Source: Nitrosovibrio sp. Nv17 (GTDB lineage Bacteria > Pseudomonadota > Gammaproteobacteria > Burkholderiales > Nitrosomonadaceae). Taken from it: a stretch of DNA of 64,000 nt. The position numbers were made by a program, and so were the translations under genes. The notes under the pieces are model-generated. The model worked only from the letters and a program-made list of their open reading frames with translations. It had not been told where the DNA came from and ran no database searches. How positions within the stretch are numbered: the stretch's first letter is position 1; each line of letters starts with the position of its first letter. This document shows positions 41,398 to 53,899 of the stretch, piece after piece. Location of the stretch: positions 1-64,000 of the forward strand of contig NZ_FPIQ01000007.1 of NCBI RefSeq assembly GCF_900119085.1, in the 5' to 3' direction.

Positions 41398-42489
41398 TTA
41401 CGGTTCATCCATGCGGGCCACGATACGGATGTCCGGCCCCACTTGGCGCAGGTCGCGAATCTGCAACGCCCGCCGGCCGGCAAGATCCGTCAGTTCCGGC
41501 AGCCTCGCCATGCCATGGGCCGCATTACCGATCAGGCACGGCGCAAGATAGATCACCACCTCGTCAACCAGTCCAGCCTGGATCAGCCCCCCGTTCAGCC
41601 CGCTGCCCGCCTCGACCAGCACCTCGTTGACCTCGTAATCCGCGAGCGTCCGCATCATGGCGGCCAGGTCCACTTTCCCGCGTCCGTCCGGCAGCACGAC
41701 GGGACGAGCGCCCGCGGCACGCAATGGCGCAAGCCTGGCCTCGTCGGCGGTGGCGGTGAAAATCCATTCGCCACCGCCGCGCAACATCTTCGCCCCGGCC
41801 GGCATGTCCAGCCGGGCGTCCACCACCGCACGCAGCGGCTGCCTGGAGGTTTCCACATGGCGTACATCGAACCGCGGGTCGTCGGCCAGCACGGTGCCGA
41901 TGCCGGTCAGAATGACGCACGCGCGTGCGCGCTGCCGGTGGCCGTCGCGCCGCGCCGCTTCGCTCGTGATCCACTGACTGCGGCCATTGGCGAGGGCGGT
42001 GACGCCGTCCAGGCTGGCGGCGACCTTCACCCTCACCCAGGGACGCCCGCGCACATGGCGCGAGACGAAGCCGGCGTTGAGCGCGGCCGCTTCCGCCTGC
42101 ATCAGGCCGGTCTGCACCGCCAATCCCGCCCGCCGCAGGGCCGCGCAGCCGCTACCCGCCACCTCGGGATTCGGGTCCGTCATGGCGGCCACCACGCGGG
42201 CCACCCCGGCCCGGATGAGCGCCTCCGCACAGGGCGGCGTGCGCCCGTGATGGCTGCACGGTTCGAGCGTGACGTAGGCGGTCGCCCCATGCACTTCCGC
42301 CCCGGCGGCCTGCAGGGCATTGATCTCGGCGTGGGGCTCGCCCGCGCGGGCATGCCAGCCGCTGCCCAGCACCCTGCCATCGCGTACGATGACGCATCCG
42401 ACGCGAGGATTGGGACTGGTGCCGTAGAGCCCTTTTTCGGCAAGCCTCAGCGCCTGCGACATATGGAGATGATCGGCTGCCGAGAACAT
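41398..42489 (-). CDS. ribD: Bifunctional riboflavin deaminase/reductase RibD
   Basis: RibD deaminates and then reduces the pyrimidine intermediate of riboflavin synthesis. The 363-residue protein has the zinc deaminase motifs HAEINAL and PCSHHGRTPPC in the N-terminal domain and a dihydrofolate-reductase-like C-terminal domain (VRVKVAASLDGVTA, ILTGIGTVLADDPRF, NEVLVEAGSGLNG). It is downstream of nrdR on the same strand and separate from the main rib operon. Confidence 0.96.
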   Translation of the reverse strand: MFSAADHLHMSQALRLAEKGLYGTSPNPRVGCVIVRDGRVLGSGWHARAGEPHAEINALQAAGAEVHGATAYVTLEPCSHHGRTPPCAEALIRAGVARVVAAMTDPNPEVAGSGCAALRRAGLAVQTGLMQAEAAALNAGFVSRHVRGRPWVRVKVAASLDGVTALANGRSQWITSEAARRDGHRQRARACVILTGIGTVLADDPRFDVRHVETSRQPLRAVVDARLDMPAGAKMLRGGGEWIFTATADEARLAPLRAAGARPVVLPDGRGKVDLAAMMRTLADYEVNEVLVEAGSGLNGGLIQAGLVDEVVIYLAPCLIGNAAHGMARLPELTDLAGRRALQIRDLRQVGPDIRIVARMDEP

Positions 42490-42572
42490 CGAAAGTCATC
42501 CGCCAGGAGAATGGTACGCTTTCCGGAGAAGCAAGCGGCTTCGCATTCGCGAAAGGCCTGGATTGCAGCGGA

Positions 42573-43052
42573 TCACGAAACCCGGGATCGCCTTTTGCGC
42601 TGCGGTCGCTGTGCCTCTTCGATCGCGCTCTGGAAATCGTCGGCGTCCTGGAAGCTGCGATAGACCGAAGCAAAGCGTATATACGCCACCTTGTCCAGTC
42701 TGTAGAGCTCCTGCATCACCATCTCGCCGATCTTGCGAGTAGGCACCTCGCGCACGCCCATGCTCAGCAGCTTCTGCACGATACGATCCAGCGCCGCATC
42801 CACTTCCCCGGTGGGAACCGGGCGCTTGTGCAGCGCACGCATGAAGCCGGTCAGCAGCTTGTCGCGATTGAATTCGGAGCGGTTGCCATCCTGCTTGATC
42901 ACCTGCGGCAGGCGCAGCTCCACCGTCTCATAGGTGGTGAAGCGCTTGTCGCAGGTCAGGCAGCGGCGGCGGCGGCGTATACGGTTCCCTTCCTCGCTGA
43001 CGCGCGAGTCGATCACGCTCGTGTCGTCGGCATTGCAGAAGGGGCACTTCAT
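42573..43052 (-). CDS. nrdR: Transcriptional repressor NrdR
   Basis: NrdR is a zinc/ATP-cone repressor of ribonucleotide reductase genes. The 159-residue protein has the N-terminal zinc ribbon (CPFC ... CLTC), the R-rich [12 protein letters not shown] segment and an ATP-cone domain ([22 protein letters not shown]). The ATG at 43052 starts at the zinc ribbon. It directly follows glyA and precedes ribD, an order common in beta- and gammaproteobacteria. Confidence 0.97.
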   Translation of the reverse strand: MKCPFCNADDTSVIDSRVSEEGNRIRRRRRCLTCDKRFTTYETVELRLPQVIKQDGNRSEFNRDKLLTGFMRALHKRPVPTGEVDAALDRIVQKLLSMGVREVPTRKIGEMVMQELYRLDKVAYIRFASVYRSFQDADDFQSAIEEAQRPQRKRRSRVS

Positions 43053-43053
43053 C

Positions 43054-44304
43054 CTAACCGCTATAGACGGGAAACCTGACGCACAGGGCACGTGCCTGCT
43101 GCGCCACGCGCGACAGCACCCCGATGTCCGCGGGCGCATCCAGCACATCGGCGATCAGGTTGGCCAGCTGCTCCGCCTCGATCTCCTTGAAACCGCGCGT
43201 GGTGATCGCCGGCGAGCCGATGCGTATGCCGCTGGTGACGAACGGCTTCTGGGGATCGTTGGGAATGGCGTTCTTGTTGACGGTGATGTGCGCCATCTCC
43301 AGGGATTCCGCCGCCTGCCTGCCCGTCAGATTCTTGGCGCGCAGGTCCACCAGGAACATATGGCAGTCGGTGCGTCCGGAGACGATGCGCAGGCCGCGCT
43401 CCTGCAGCACCTTTGCCATGACGCGGGCATTGTCGATGACCTGCTTCTGGTATTCCTTGAATTCCCGGGTTGCGGCTTCCTTGAAGGTGACCGCCTTGGC
43501 GGCGATCACGTGCATCAGCGGCCCACCCTGGGTCTGCGGGAAGATCGCGGAATTGAGCGCCTTCTCGTGCTCCGGACGAGCCATGATGATGCCGCCGCGC
43601 GGGCCGCGCAGGGTCTTGTGGGTTGTACTGGTGACGAAGTCGGCGATGCCGACCGGATTGGGATAGAATCCGGCGGCGACCAGGCCGGCATAGTGGGCCA
43701 TGTCCACGAACAGGTAGGCGCCGATCTCGTCCGCGATCTTGCGAAAACGTTTCCAGTCTATGACGAGAGAATAGGCGGAGGCGCCAGCGACGATCAGCTT
43801 GGGCTTATGCTCGTGCGCCAGGCGCGCAACCTCGTCGTAGTCCAGTTCCTCGGTGTCCGCGGTGAGCCCATAGGACACGGCGTTGAATATCTTCCCGCTG
43901 AGATTGACCGAGGCGCCGTGGGTCAGGTGTCCGCCGTGGGCCAGCGACATTCCGAGCAGCGTATCGCCGGGTTTCAGCGTGGTCAGATAAACCGCCGCAT
44001 TGGCCTGCGATCCGGAGTGCGGCTGGACGTTGACGTATTCAGCGCCGAACAGATCCTTGAGGCGATCGATCGCGAGCTGCTCGACGATGTCCACGTACTC
44101 GCAGCCGCCATAGTAGCGCTTGCCGGGGTAACCCTCGGCATACTTGTTGGTCAACACGGAGCCCTGTGCCTGCATCACCGCCGGGCTGGCGTAATTTTCC
44201 GACGCGATCAGTTCAATATACTCCTCCTGGCGTCGTACCTCGCCATTGATCGCTTTCCATATTTCCGGATCTACGCTGCTGAGGGTCGGATTGGGGAAGG
44301 GCAT
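43054..44304 (-). CDS. glyA: Serine hydroxymethyltransferase
   Basis: GlyA is the PLP enzyme that interconverts serine and glycine with transfer of a one-carbon unit to tetrahydrofolate. The 416-residue protein has HGGHLTHG, the PLP-lysine segment [15 protein letters not shown] and a C-terminal [15 protein letters not shown]. Length is standard. It sits 60 bases downstream of gyrB and just upstream of nrdR. Confidence 0.97.
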   Translation of the reverse strand: MPFPNPTLSSVDPEIWKAINGEVRRQEEYIELIASENYASPAVMQAQGSVLTNKYAEGYPGKRYYGGCEYVDIVEQLAIDRLKDLFGAEYVNVQPHSGSQANAAVYLTTLKPGDTLLGMSLAHGGHLTHGASVNLSGKIFNAVSYGLTADTEELDYDEVARLAHEHKPKLIVAGASAYSLVIDWKRFRKIADEIGAYLFVDMAHYAGLVAAGFYPNPVGIADFVTSTTHKTLRGPRGGIIMARPEHEKALNSAIFPQTQGGPLMHVIAAKAVTFKEAATREFKEYQKQVIDNARVMAKVLQERGLRIVSGRTDCHMFLVDLRAKNLTGRQAAESLEMAHITVNKNAIPNDPQKPFVTSGIRIGSPAITTRGFKEIEAEQLANLIADVLDAPADIGVLSRVAQQARALCVRFPVYSG

Positions 44305-44364
44305 GACTCATACCTCGGACAGATAAAAAACGCTGCATTCTACCATCACACGCTGGCGGAAAAG

Positions 44365-46860
<2,496 letters not shown>

Positions 46861-47970
46861 TCATATTCTCATCGGCATGACGACGTACTTGAAGTGATTG
46901 TCGCCGGGAATCGTGATGAGTGCGCTGCTATTGGCATCGCCGAACGCACACCGCACCGTCTCGCTGGTCAGGTTGTTCAAGACCTCCACCAGGTAGGTAA
47001 CGTTGAATCCGATGTCGAGAGGCTCGCCATCGTATTCGACATCCAGTTCTTCCTCCGCTTCCTCCTGCTCCGCGTTGGTGCAGACGATGCGCAGGTTTCC
47101 AGGCGTGAGGATGAGGCGTACTCCGCGGTACTTTTCGTTCGACAGGATGGCGGCACGCTGGAGGGTCTGCAACAGGAGCAGGCGGTCGACATCTATCAGC
47201 TTGCGATGGTCGATCGGAATGACGCGGTTGTAGTCCGGAAACTTCCCGTCCACGACCTTGGAGATCAGCTCGACACTGGAAAAGGAAAAGCGCACCTGAT
47301 TCTGCAGAATCTCGATGTCGACCGGCTCGTCGCTGTCGCTCAGCTGGCGGGTGAGCTCGAGTACTACCTTGCGCGGCAGGATGACTTCCCGCCTTTCCTG
47401 GGACGCCGGCAACGCCAGCAACGCGAACGCCAGGCGGTGGCCGTCGGTGGCGACCACCTTGAGGCTCTCCCCCTCGAGCAGCAGCAGCAGCCCATTCAGG
47501 TAGTAGCGGATATCCTGTTGCGCCATGGCGTACTGCACCAGGGACAGGAGCCGCTTCAGTTCGCTCTGCTTGATCGTCACCCGCGCCAGGGATTCGGTAT
47601 TTTCAGGAAACTTGGGAAAGTCCTCGGCAGGCAGAGTCTGCAGACTGAAGCGGCTTTTCCCAGCCTGGCCCAGGAGCCGGTTCTCGCTGGATTTCAATAC
47701 CACCCTGGTATTGTCCGGCAAGGCCCGCAGGATATCCTGCAGCTTCTTCGCCGCAACCGTGATCGCATGGCTTTCAGTGGCTGCCTGTTCGTCCTGCGCG
47801 GTGGTCGCGATCTGGATTTCGAGGTCGGTCGTGACGAAGGAAATTTCGTTGTTGCGCCGTTCGATATGCACATTGGAAAGGATGGGGAGGGTGTGGCGCC
47901 GTTCGACGATGCCGATGACCATCTGCAGGGGTTTGAGCAGAGTATCCTTGTCAGCCTGTATCAGTTTCAT
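46861..47970 (-). CDS. dnaN: DNA polymerase III sliding clamp (beta subunit)
   Basis: DnaN is the ring-shaped clamp that keeps polymerase III on DNA. The 369-residue protein shows the three-domain clamp pattern, with RHTLPILSNVHI near the start, QQDIRYYLNGLLL in the middle and the typical final VVMPMRI. It lies between dnaA and gyrB on the same strand. Confidence 0.98.
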   Translation of the reverse strand: MKLIQADKDTLLKPLQMVIGIVERRHTLPILSNVHIERRNNEISFVTTDLEIQIATTAQDEQAATESHAITVAAKKLQDILRALPDNTRVVLKSSENRLLGQAGKSRFSLQTLPAEDFPKFPENTESLARVTIKQSELKRLLSLVQYAMAQQDIRYYLNGLLLLLEGESLKVVATDGHRLAFALLALPASQERREVILPRKVVLELTRQLSDSDEPVDIEILQNQVRFSFSSVELISKVVDGKFPDYNRVIPIDHRKLIDVDRLLLLQTLQRAAILSNEKYRGVRLILTPGNLRIVCTNAEQEEAEEELDVEYDGEPLDIGFNVTYLVEVLNNLTSETVRCAFGDANSSALITIPGDNHFKYVVMPMRI

Positions 47971-48204
47971 TTATCTAAAATCCAGATAATAGTTAATAAA
48001 AGTCGGTCAAGTCCGGTATGAGTGTCTGAAATCGATTTCAATCAGTCAGTTGCAGGATTCCAAGAGCGTGTATCGAAACGGTATGGCCTGTGGATGATTT
48101 GTGCACGAAAATTTCAGCCGGGTGAAAGAAGCAGGTTATCCCCAAACTGTCCACCTGATTTCTCGCTGCATTTCTCGCCGCTTGCCGCCTGTCGGCTCGA
48201 CGGC
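47971..48204. other. Candidate oriC between dnaA and dnaN
   Basis: This 234-base gap starts with an AT-rich stretch (47971-48002). It holds near-matches to the DnaA box TTATCCACA: TGTGGATGA at 48089-48097 (complement TCATCCACA, one mismatch) and TTATCCCCA at 48136-48144 (one mismatch). This fits a replication origin next to dnaA. The dnaA-rpmH gap, with one perfect box, is an alternative or additional part. Confidence 0.5.
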
Positions 48205-49587
48205 CTATCCGCGCAGGATGTGCAGCAAGGTATTGAAGTCGCGATTGATCGAAGGGTCCGATGCCCGCAGTTCGGTGATTTTACGATAGCCGTGCAATAC
48301 CGTGGTGTGGTCCCGGCCACCGAACGCTTCCCCGATGTCGGGCAGGCTCAAGGGGGTGAGTTCCTTGGATATCGCCATGGCCATCTGCCGGGGCCGGGCG
48401 ACGATGCGGGACCGTTTCTTGGAATACATTTCGGTTACCTTGATCTTGTAGTAGTCGGCCACGGTCTTCTGGATGTTCTCGATGGAAATCTGGCGGTTCT
48501 GCACTGCGAGCAGATCCTTGAGCGCTTCCCGCGCCAGGTCCAGCGACAGCGGGTGGCCGGTGAAGCGGGAATAGGCCAGCACCCGCTTGAGCGCGCCTTC
48601 CAGTTCACGTACATTGGAGCGTATGTGCTTGGCGATGAAAAAGGCGATGTTCTCGTCCAGGGCGACCTTTTCCACCAGGGCTTTCTTGAGCAGGATGGCT
48701 ACGCGCATTTCCAGCTCCGGTGGTTCCACCGCGACCGTCAGGCCCCAGCCGAAGCGGGAGATGAGCCGTTCCTCCATGCCGGAGATTTCCTTCGGATAGG
48801 AATCGCAGGTGATGATGACCTGCTTGTGGGCTTCGATCAGCGCATTGAAGGCATAGAAGAATTCTTCCTGCGTGCGGCTCTTGCCGCCGAAGAACTGGAT
48901 GTCGTCCACCAGCAAAAAATCCAGGGAGTGATAATACCACTTGAAGTCGTCGAATGCCTTGTGTTGGTAAGCCCTCACTACGTCGGAAACGTACTGTTCC
49001 GCATGAATGTATCGGATTTTTGCGGAGCTGTTGTGCTTCAGGGCCGCATTGCCGATCGCCTGGATCAGATGGGTTTTCCCGAGGCCGACACCGCCGTAGA
49101 TGAAGAACGGATTGTAGGCGATGCCGGGATGTTCCACGACCTGCATGGCGCCTGCGCGGGCTAGCTGGTTGGCCTTGCCGGTGACGAAGCTGTTGAAGGT
49201 GAAAGAGGGATTGAGGCGACTCGAATTCTTCTCCTTCTTGAGTGACGGCTTCGGGGACGAGCGCGAGGGACTCTCCGCGGCGACCGATGCGGGAGATGTG
49301 GCCGGTGCGTTGTTTTTCGTGGGCACGGCTTCCTTGGCGTCATTCTGGTTGGCGAGCCGGATCTGGAAGTGTACGCTGTGCGAGAAATGGTTCTCCGCCA
49401 TCTGCTCGATGCGCGGCAGGAAGTGCTCCTTGATCCACTGCATGACGAAGCGGTTGGGCGCGATGAGTATGGGTTCGTCCGCCTTGTGGGAGAGATCCAG
49501 GTGCAGGGGTTTGATCCAGGTGTTGAATTGCTGGGTGCTGAGTTCCTTCTCGAAATATCCCAGACAGGCGAGCCAGAAATTTTGCAT
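48205..49587 (-). CDS. dnaA: Chromosomal replication initiator DnaA
   Basis: DnaA binds DnaA boxes and melts oriC. The 460-residue protein starts [17 protein letters not shown], has a poorly conserved linker, then the AAA+ domain with Walker [11 protein letters not shown] and Walker [10 protein letters not shown], and the C-terminal DNA-binding motif [15 protein letters not shown] chose the ATG at 49587 because MQNFW is the conserved start. An ATG at 49599 (four more residues) has an AGGTG element upstream and is also possible. Confidence 0.98.
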   Translation of the reverse strand: MQNFWLACLGYFEKELSTQQFNTWIKPLHLDLSHKADEPILIAPNRFVMQWIKEHFLPRIEQMAENHFSHSVHFQIRLANQNDAKEAVPTKNNAPATSPASVAAESPSRSSPKPSLKKEKNSSRLNPSFTFNSFVTGKANQLARAGAMQVVEHPGIAYNPFFIYGGVGLGKTHLIQAIGNAALKHNSSAKIRYIHAEQYVSDVVRAYQHKAFDDFKWYYHSLDFLLVDDIQFFGGKSRTQEEFFYAFNALIEAHKQVIITCDSYPKEISGMEERLISRFGWGLTVAVEPPELEMRVAILLKKALVEKVALDENIAFFIAKHIRSNVRELEGALKRVLAYSRFTGHPLSLDLAREALKDLLAVQNRQISIENIQKTVADYYKIKVTEMYSKKRSRIVARPRQMAMAISKELTPLSLPDIGEAFGGRDHTTVLHGYRKITELRASDPSINRDFNTLLHILRG

Positions 49588-49679
49588 TGCGGATATCATT
49601 TGAGGTGCACCTGAACGGAAAAAGAAGAGCAAGGTTCGGGGCAGTGCGGGGTACCCTATTCTAGACACTTCCCACTCAG

Positions 49680-49688
49680 TTATCCACA
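49680..49688. promoter_or_regulatory. DnaA box
   Basis: The sequence is TTATCCACA, a perfect consensus DnaA box, in the 194-base gap between dnaA and rpmH. It may serve dnaA autoregulation or be part of the origin. Confidence 0.8.
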
Positions 49689-49708
49689 GGGCCGGGAAAA
49701 AATATAGG

Positions 49709-49738
49709 TTGACACAGACATCCGTAAAGAGTTGTAAT
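49709..49738 (+). promoter_or_regulatory. Probable sigma-70 promoter of rpmH
   Basis: A consensus -35 box TTGACA (49709-49714) is followed after 18 bases by TGTAAT (49733-49738), one mismatch from TATAAT. It is about 45 bases upstream of the rpmH ATG and points towards it. Confidence 0.65.
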
Positions 49739-49781
49739 GCGGGGTTTTATTTATTGATCTCAAGGGGAAAAAGGGGCAGCG

Positions 49782-49916
49782 ATGAAACGTACCTACCAGC
49801 CTTCCGTGACCCGGAGGAAGCGCACCCATGGCTTTCGGGTCCGCATGAAAACCGTGGGCGGGGCCGCCGTCATCCGGGCGCGTCGCGCCAAGGGGCGCGC
49901 CCGTCTGGGAGTGTAG
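49782..49916 (+). CDS. rpmH: 50S ribosomal protein L34
   Basis: This 44-residue basic protein begins MKRTYQPS and has [12 protein letters not shown] and a terminal [12 protein letters not shown], diagnostic of L34. It is the first gene of the rpmH-rnpA-yidD-yidC-mnmE cluster, divergent from dnaA. Confidence 0.98.
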   Translation: MKRTYQPSVTRRKRTHGFRVRMKTVGGAAVIRARRAKGRARLGV

Positions 49917-49965
49917 TCCGCGCGGGACTGGACGCAAAATCACAGGGGATCGCACGATTCGTTTT

Positions 49966-50301
49966 TTGAAGAGTTGCCGGCTGCATCGGGCGGATGAATT
50001 CTCATCGGTGATTCGGTTCAGGTGTTCTGTCAGCGGGAAATTTCTGCAGGTGTTCGCCAGCCCCAACGAGCTTGCGCATTCCCGTCTGGGAATGGTGATT
50101 CCAGGGAGAATCGAGCGTCTGGCGGTTTCGCGCAACCGGGTAAAACGGCTGTTGCGCGAAACGTTTCGTGCGCGGCAGAGTGAACTGGCAGGACTGGATC
50201 TGGTGGTGCGCCTGCGTTGCAAGGTTCTCCGGCAGGACACGCAGCAACTGGTGGAGGAGGCTGAAATGCTCATGCTTCGGGTGCAACGATGTCGAGGGTG
50301 A
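49966..50301 (+). CDS. rnpA: Ribonuclease P protein component
   Basis: RnpA is the protein subunit of RNase P, which trims tRNA 5' ends. The protein is 111 residues from the TTG at 49966. It has CRLHRADEFSSVIRF and the RNR signature in VSRNRVKRLLRETFR. No ATG is available near the conserved start; the ribosome binding site-like AGGGGAT at 49943-49949 would suit a slightly earlier non-ATG start such as ATT at 49957. It overlaps yidD by 13 bases. Confidence 0.95.
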   Translation: MKSCRLHRADEFSSVIRFRCSVSGKFLQVFASPNELAHSRLGMVIPGRIERLAVSRNRVKRLLRETFRARQSELAGLDLVVRLRCKVLRQDTQQLVEEAEMLMLRVQRCRG

Positions 50302-50498
50302 TCATCGGGCTGATCCGGCTCTATCAGTATTGCCTGAGCCCACTGCTGGGATCGTCCTGCAGGTTCAGCCCTTCCTGCTCGCACTATGCCTGCGAGGCGC
50401 TGGCCAGGCATGGGCTGCTGCGCGGCGCGCGCCTCGGTGCGTGGCGGATACTGCGCTGCAACCCGTGGAATCACGGCGGGCACGATCCGGTTCCCTAG
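50289..50498 (+). CDS. yidD: Membrane protein insertion efficiency factor YidD
   Basis: YidD is a small membrane-associated protein that helps YidC/Sec insertion. The 69-residue protein has the family pattern IRLYQYCLSPLLGSSCRFSPSCSHYACEAL and ends with ILRCNPWNHGGHDPVP. It overlaps rnpA and lies 71 bases upstream of yidC. Confidence 0.96.
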   Translation: MSRVIIGLIRLYQYCLSPLLGSSCRFSPSCSHYACEALARHGLLRGARLGAWRILRCNPWNHGGHDPVP

Positions 50499-50569
50499 GG
50501 GGGATGTGACGGACAAGCGGTACCGATATGTTGTATGCATGTCGTGAGAAAATAACGTAGCGGAGCAAG

Positions 50570-52285
50570 ATGGACATACAAAAATTCGTACTTTTCCTGA
50601 TTTTCTCCACTTCGATGCTGTTTCTGTGGGACGCGTGGCAAAAGGAGCAGATGCCTTCCCCGCCGGGGACCACGACCCAGGGTCCCGGCGCACAGGGTCC
50701 CGGCACCGGGACCTCGCCCCGGGCCGGCGAAGACACGCCCACTCCGGGAGAAGCCCTCATATCGTCGCGCCCGGGGAACGGGAGCGCCAACGATGCGAAT
50801 GTTGCGCCATCGCCATCCGGCAAGCTGGAATCGGGAGAGAAGGTCGTGGTCAAGACCGACCTGGTGGTGGCCGAGATCGACACCGCCGGCGGCGACCTGC
50901 GCCAACTCGAACTGCTGGACCACCCGGACAAGGAAGATCGCAGCAAGCCCTTCGCACTGCTGCAAAGCCAGCACGGCCACGTCTACGTGGCACAGTCGGG
51001 GCTGATCGGGGAAGGACTGCCCACCCACAAGACGCGCTACACCACCGACACGCTTGCCTACCAGCTGGCGGACGGCCAGGACCGCATCGAGGTCCGCCTC
51101 GCGGCGCCCGAGGTCAACGGCGTGCAGGTGAACAAGGTCTATACCTTTCACCGCCACAGCTACCTCGTCGACGTGAGCTTCGAGATCGTCAACCAGGGCG
51201 AGGCGGCGATCCAGCCGTTTTCCTACTTCCAGATGCTGCGCGACAGCCAGCCGCCGGCCGGCTCCTTCTTCATGATCCCGACCTACACAGGTGCCGCGCT
51301 CTATACCGAGGAAGAGAAGTTCAAGAAGATCGAATTCTCGGCGCTGGACAAAGGCAGCGCCAGCTATCCGAAGAATGCGGACAACGGCTGGATCGCCATG
51401 CTGCAGCACTACTTCCTGGCTGCCTGGCTGCCGAAGGACAAGTCGCCGCGCGAATACTATGCCAAGCGCCTGGGAGAGAACGAGTACGCCGCTGGGGTGA
51501 TCGTGCCCGTGGGGCAGGTCGAAGCCGGCGGCACGGCGACCGTCACCGTGCCGCTCTACGCCGGGCCGGAAGAACAGAGCAAGCTCGCGGCCGTGGCGCC
51601 GGGGCTGGACCTCACGGTAGACTACGGCTGGCTGACCGTGATCGGCGCGCCGCTGTTCTGGCTGCTGTCGTTCTACCATTCGTGGACGGGCAACTGGGGG
51701 GTGGCGATCATCCTCCTGACCATGTCCGTCAAGCTCGCTTTCTTCCCCCTGTCCGCCGCCGGCTACCGCTCCATGGCCAAGCTGCGCGTGGTCACTCCCA
51801 AGCTGCAGCGGCTGCGCGAGCAGCACGGCCACGACCGCCAGCGCCTGAACCAGGCGATGATGGAATTCTACAAGGCGGAGAAGATCAACCCCATGGGCGG
51901 CTGTCTGCCGATCCTGGTGCAGATCCCGGTGTTCATCTCGCTTTACTGGGTGCTACTCGCCAGCGTCGAGCTGCGCTACGCGCCCTTCGCACTGTGGATC
52001 GAGGATTTGTCGTCGCCGGATCCCTACTACGTGCTGCCGGTCATCATGGGGATCTCCATGTTCGTGCAGTCCAGGCTCAGTCCGCCCGCGGCGGACCCGA
52101 TCCAGGCGCGGGTGATGCAGATCATGCCATTTGCATTCAGCGTCTTTTTCTTCTTCTTCCCGGCAGGCCTGGTGCTGTATTCCCTGGTAAACAACGTATT
52201 GTCCATCGCCCAGCAGTGGCAGATCACACGCATGATCGAAGGCAGCGCCGACAAGACCGTCGCCGCACCGGCCAAGAAGAAATAG
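50570..52285 (+). CDS. yidC: Membrane protein insertase YidC
   Basis: YidC inserts and folds inner-membrane proteins. The 571-residue protein has an N-terminal transmembrane helix (residues 5-20), a Pro/Gly/Thr-rich linker, the large periplasmic P1 domain, and the conserved C-terminal membrane core (WGVAIILLTMSVKLAFFPLS, NPMGGCLPILVQIPVFISLYWVL). It ends in a Lys-rich tail. The operon position before mnmE is standard. Confidence 0.97.
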   Translation: MDIQKFVLFLIFSTSMLFLWDAWQKEQMPSPPGTTTQGPGAQGPGTGTSPRAGEDTPTPGEALISSRPGNGSANDANVAPSPSGKLESGEKVVVKTDLVVAEIDTAGGDLRQLELLDHPDKEDRSKPFALLQSQHGHVYVAQSGLIGEGLPTHKTRYTTDTLAYQLADGQDRIEVRLAAPEVNGVQVNKVYTFHRHSYLVDVSFEIVNQGEAAIQPFSYFQMLRDSQPPAGSFFMIPTYTGAALYTEEEKFKKIEFSALDKGSASYPKNADNGWIAMLQHYFLAAWLPKDKSPREYYAKRLGENEYAAGVIVPVGQVEAGGTATVTVPLYAGPEEQSKLAAVAPGLDLTVDYGWLTVIGAPLFWLLSFYHSWTGNWGVAIILLTMSVKLAFFPLSAAGYRSMAKLRVVTPKLQRLREQHGHDRQRLNQAMMEFYKAEKINPMGGCLPILVQIPVFISLYWVLLASVELRYAPFALWIEDLSSPDPYYVLPVIMGISMFVQSRLSPPAADPIQARVMQIMPFAFSVFFFFFPAGLVLYSLVNNVLSIAQQWQITRMIEGSADKTVAAPAKKK

Positions 52286-52366
52286 CCCGTACTGCCGTGC
52301 CGCCGTGCAACATTGAGCGGCGGCCGCAGCGGCGTGGTACGGATGTTCCCGGGAACCTGAGCCTGC

Positions 52367-53719
52367 ATGGGTGACACCGATCTCATCGCGGCGATCGCCA
52401 CGCCGCCTGGCCGCGGCGGCATCGGCGTGGTGCGCGTGTCCGGCAGGAACCTGGCCACGCTCGCCGTGGCGCTGGTTGGCCGGGTTCCACCACCGCGCCA
52501 GGCCACCCTCTGCACCTTCCTCGACGCGGATGGGTCGGTCATCGACCAGGGGCTTGCCCTCTACTTTCCGGCGCCACACTCCTATACCGGCGAGGATGTG
52601 CTGGAACTGCAGGGCCACGGCGGCCCGGCAGTCATGCGCCTGCTGCTGGCGCGCTGCCTGACTGCTGGCGCGCGCGTCGCCGCGCCGGGCGAATTCACCC
52701 TGCGCGCATTCCTCAATGGCAAACTGGATCTCGCCCAGGCGGAAAGCGTCGCCGACCTCGTCGACGCCACCACCGCCCAGGCGGCGCGCTGCGCCGCACG
52801 CTCGCTGCAGGGTGCATTTTCAGAGGCTGTCCACAGCCTGGTGAGAGGGCTGGTCGACCTGCGCATGGAGGTGGAGGCCGCGCTGGATTTTCCCGAGGAC
52901 GATCTTCCCGCACCGCGGCAGGCCGGCGTCCGCGCCGCGCTGGACAGCCTTCGCGCGCGGCTGGATGCAGTGTTCCGCGCGGCCCGCCAGGGCAGCCTGC
53001 TGCGTGAAGGCGTGTCCGTGGTACTAATCGGCCGCCCCAACGTCGGCAAGTCCAGCCTGATGAACGCGCTGGTGGGCCGGGAGGCGGCAATCGTCACCGA
53101 GATCCCTGGGACCACCCGCGATGCCATCCGCGACACCATTGACTTGGAAGGCATTCCCTTCCATCTGATAGACACTGCGGGGCTGCGGGAAACGGACGAT
53201 CCGGTCGAGAAGATCGGCATCGCGCGCACGCGTGCGGCCGTCGCCGCGGCGGATCTGGCGCTGCTGCTGCTCGACTGCCGTAGGGGGGAGACGCCGGAGG
53301 ATCGCGCCATCGTGGAGAGTCTGCCGCCGGCGCTGCCGGTCGTGCGCCTGTACAACAAGATCGATCTGCTGGATGAGGCTCCCGCCATTCATGACGACGG
53401 GATCGGCACGTCGGTGCGCTTGTCGGCCAAAACCGGTGCCGGAGTGGACCTGCTGCGCGAAAAACTGCTGGAGCTTGCCGGTTGGAGTGACCTGGAATCC
53501 GACGGCCTTTTTCTCGCGCGCCAGCGCCACCTGGAAGCGCTGGCGATGGCGGAAGATTACTTGCATAGTGCGGCAGCCTTGACCGACGAAGAATCGCAGC
53601 TTGATCTGCTGGCGGAGGACCTGCGTGCTGCCCAACAGGCGCTGTCGTCCATCACCGGCGAATTCACCGCGGACGACCTGCTAGGAGAGATTTTTTCGAG
53701 GTTCTGCATCGGCAAATGA
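52367..53719 (+). CDS. mnmE: tRNA modification GTPase MnmE
   Basis: MnmE works with MnmG to modify uridine 34 of tRNAs. The 450-residue protein has the N-terminal folate-binding domain (DLIAAIATPPGRGGIGVVRVSG), a central G domain (G1 GRPNVGKSSL, G3 DTAGLRE, G4 NKID) and the C-terminal catalytic-cysteine motif FCIGK. Its last 18 bases, TTCTGCATCGGCAAATGA (53702-53719), correspond to the att site used by SGI1-type islands at mnmE/trmE. An integrase remnant starts 180 bases further on. Confidence 0.97.
   Translation: MGDTDLIAAIATPPGRGGIGVVRVSGRNLATLAVALVGRVPPPRQATLCTFLDADGSVIDQGLALYFPAPHSYTGEDVLELQGHGGPAVMRLLLARCLTAGARVAAPGEFTLRAFLNGKLDLAQAESVADLVDATTAQAARCAARSLQGAFSEAVHSLVRGLVDLRMEVEAALDFPEDDLPAPRQAGVRAALDSLRARLDAVFRAARQGSLLREGVSVVLIGRPNVGKSSLMNALVGREAAIVTEIPGTTRDAIRDTIDLEGIPFHLIDTAGLRETDDPVEKIGIARTRAAVAAADLALLLLDCRRGETPEDRAIVESLPPALPVVRLYNKIDLLDEAPAIHDDGIGTSVRLSAKTGAGVDLLREKLLELAGWSDLESDGLFLARQRHLEALAMAEDYLHSAAALTDEESQLDLLAEDLRAAQQALSSITGEFTADDLLGEIFSRFCIGK
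53702..53719. other. Probable island attachment site at the mnmE 3' end
   Basis: The final 18 bases of mnmE encode FCIGK-stop, the same location where Salmonella genomic island 1 inserts (3' end of trmE/mnmE). A tyrosine integrase gene follows immediately in accessory DNA. The matching second copy (attR) would lie beyond the right edge, so the call rests on position and family knowledge. Confidence 0.55.
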
Positions 53720-53831
53720 GTCGAGTTCCATAGACGTCCAAGGAAGTCTGCTAAACATATAAAAACTATTATAAATAAAGGAATTTTTGTATTTTAAGTG
53801 CTTCGCTGATACAGTCAGAGCCATTCACTTA

Positions 53832-53891
53832 TATGTCCAAGTTTGGGTCCAAGTAGCCAGAGATTTTCTTTATATTCTGTACTTGGACATA
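53832..53891. promoter_or_regulatory. Inverted repeat upstream of the integrase
   Basis: TATGTCCAAGT (53832-53842) and ACTTGGACATA (53881-53891) form a perfect 11-base inverted repeat 38 bases apart. A further partial copy, GGTCCAAGTA, lies at 53847-53856. The right arm ends just before the AGGAGG-like ribosome binding site of the integrase. Candidate roles are a recombinase arm site or an operator. Confidence 0.55.
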
Positions 53892-53899
53892 CGGAGGAT

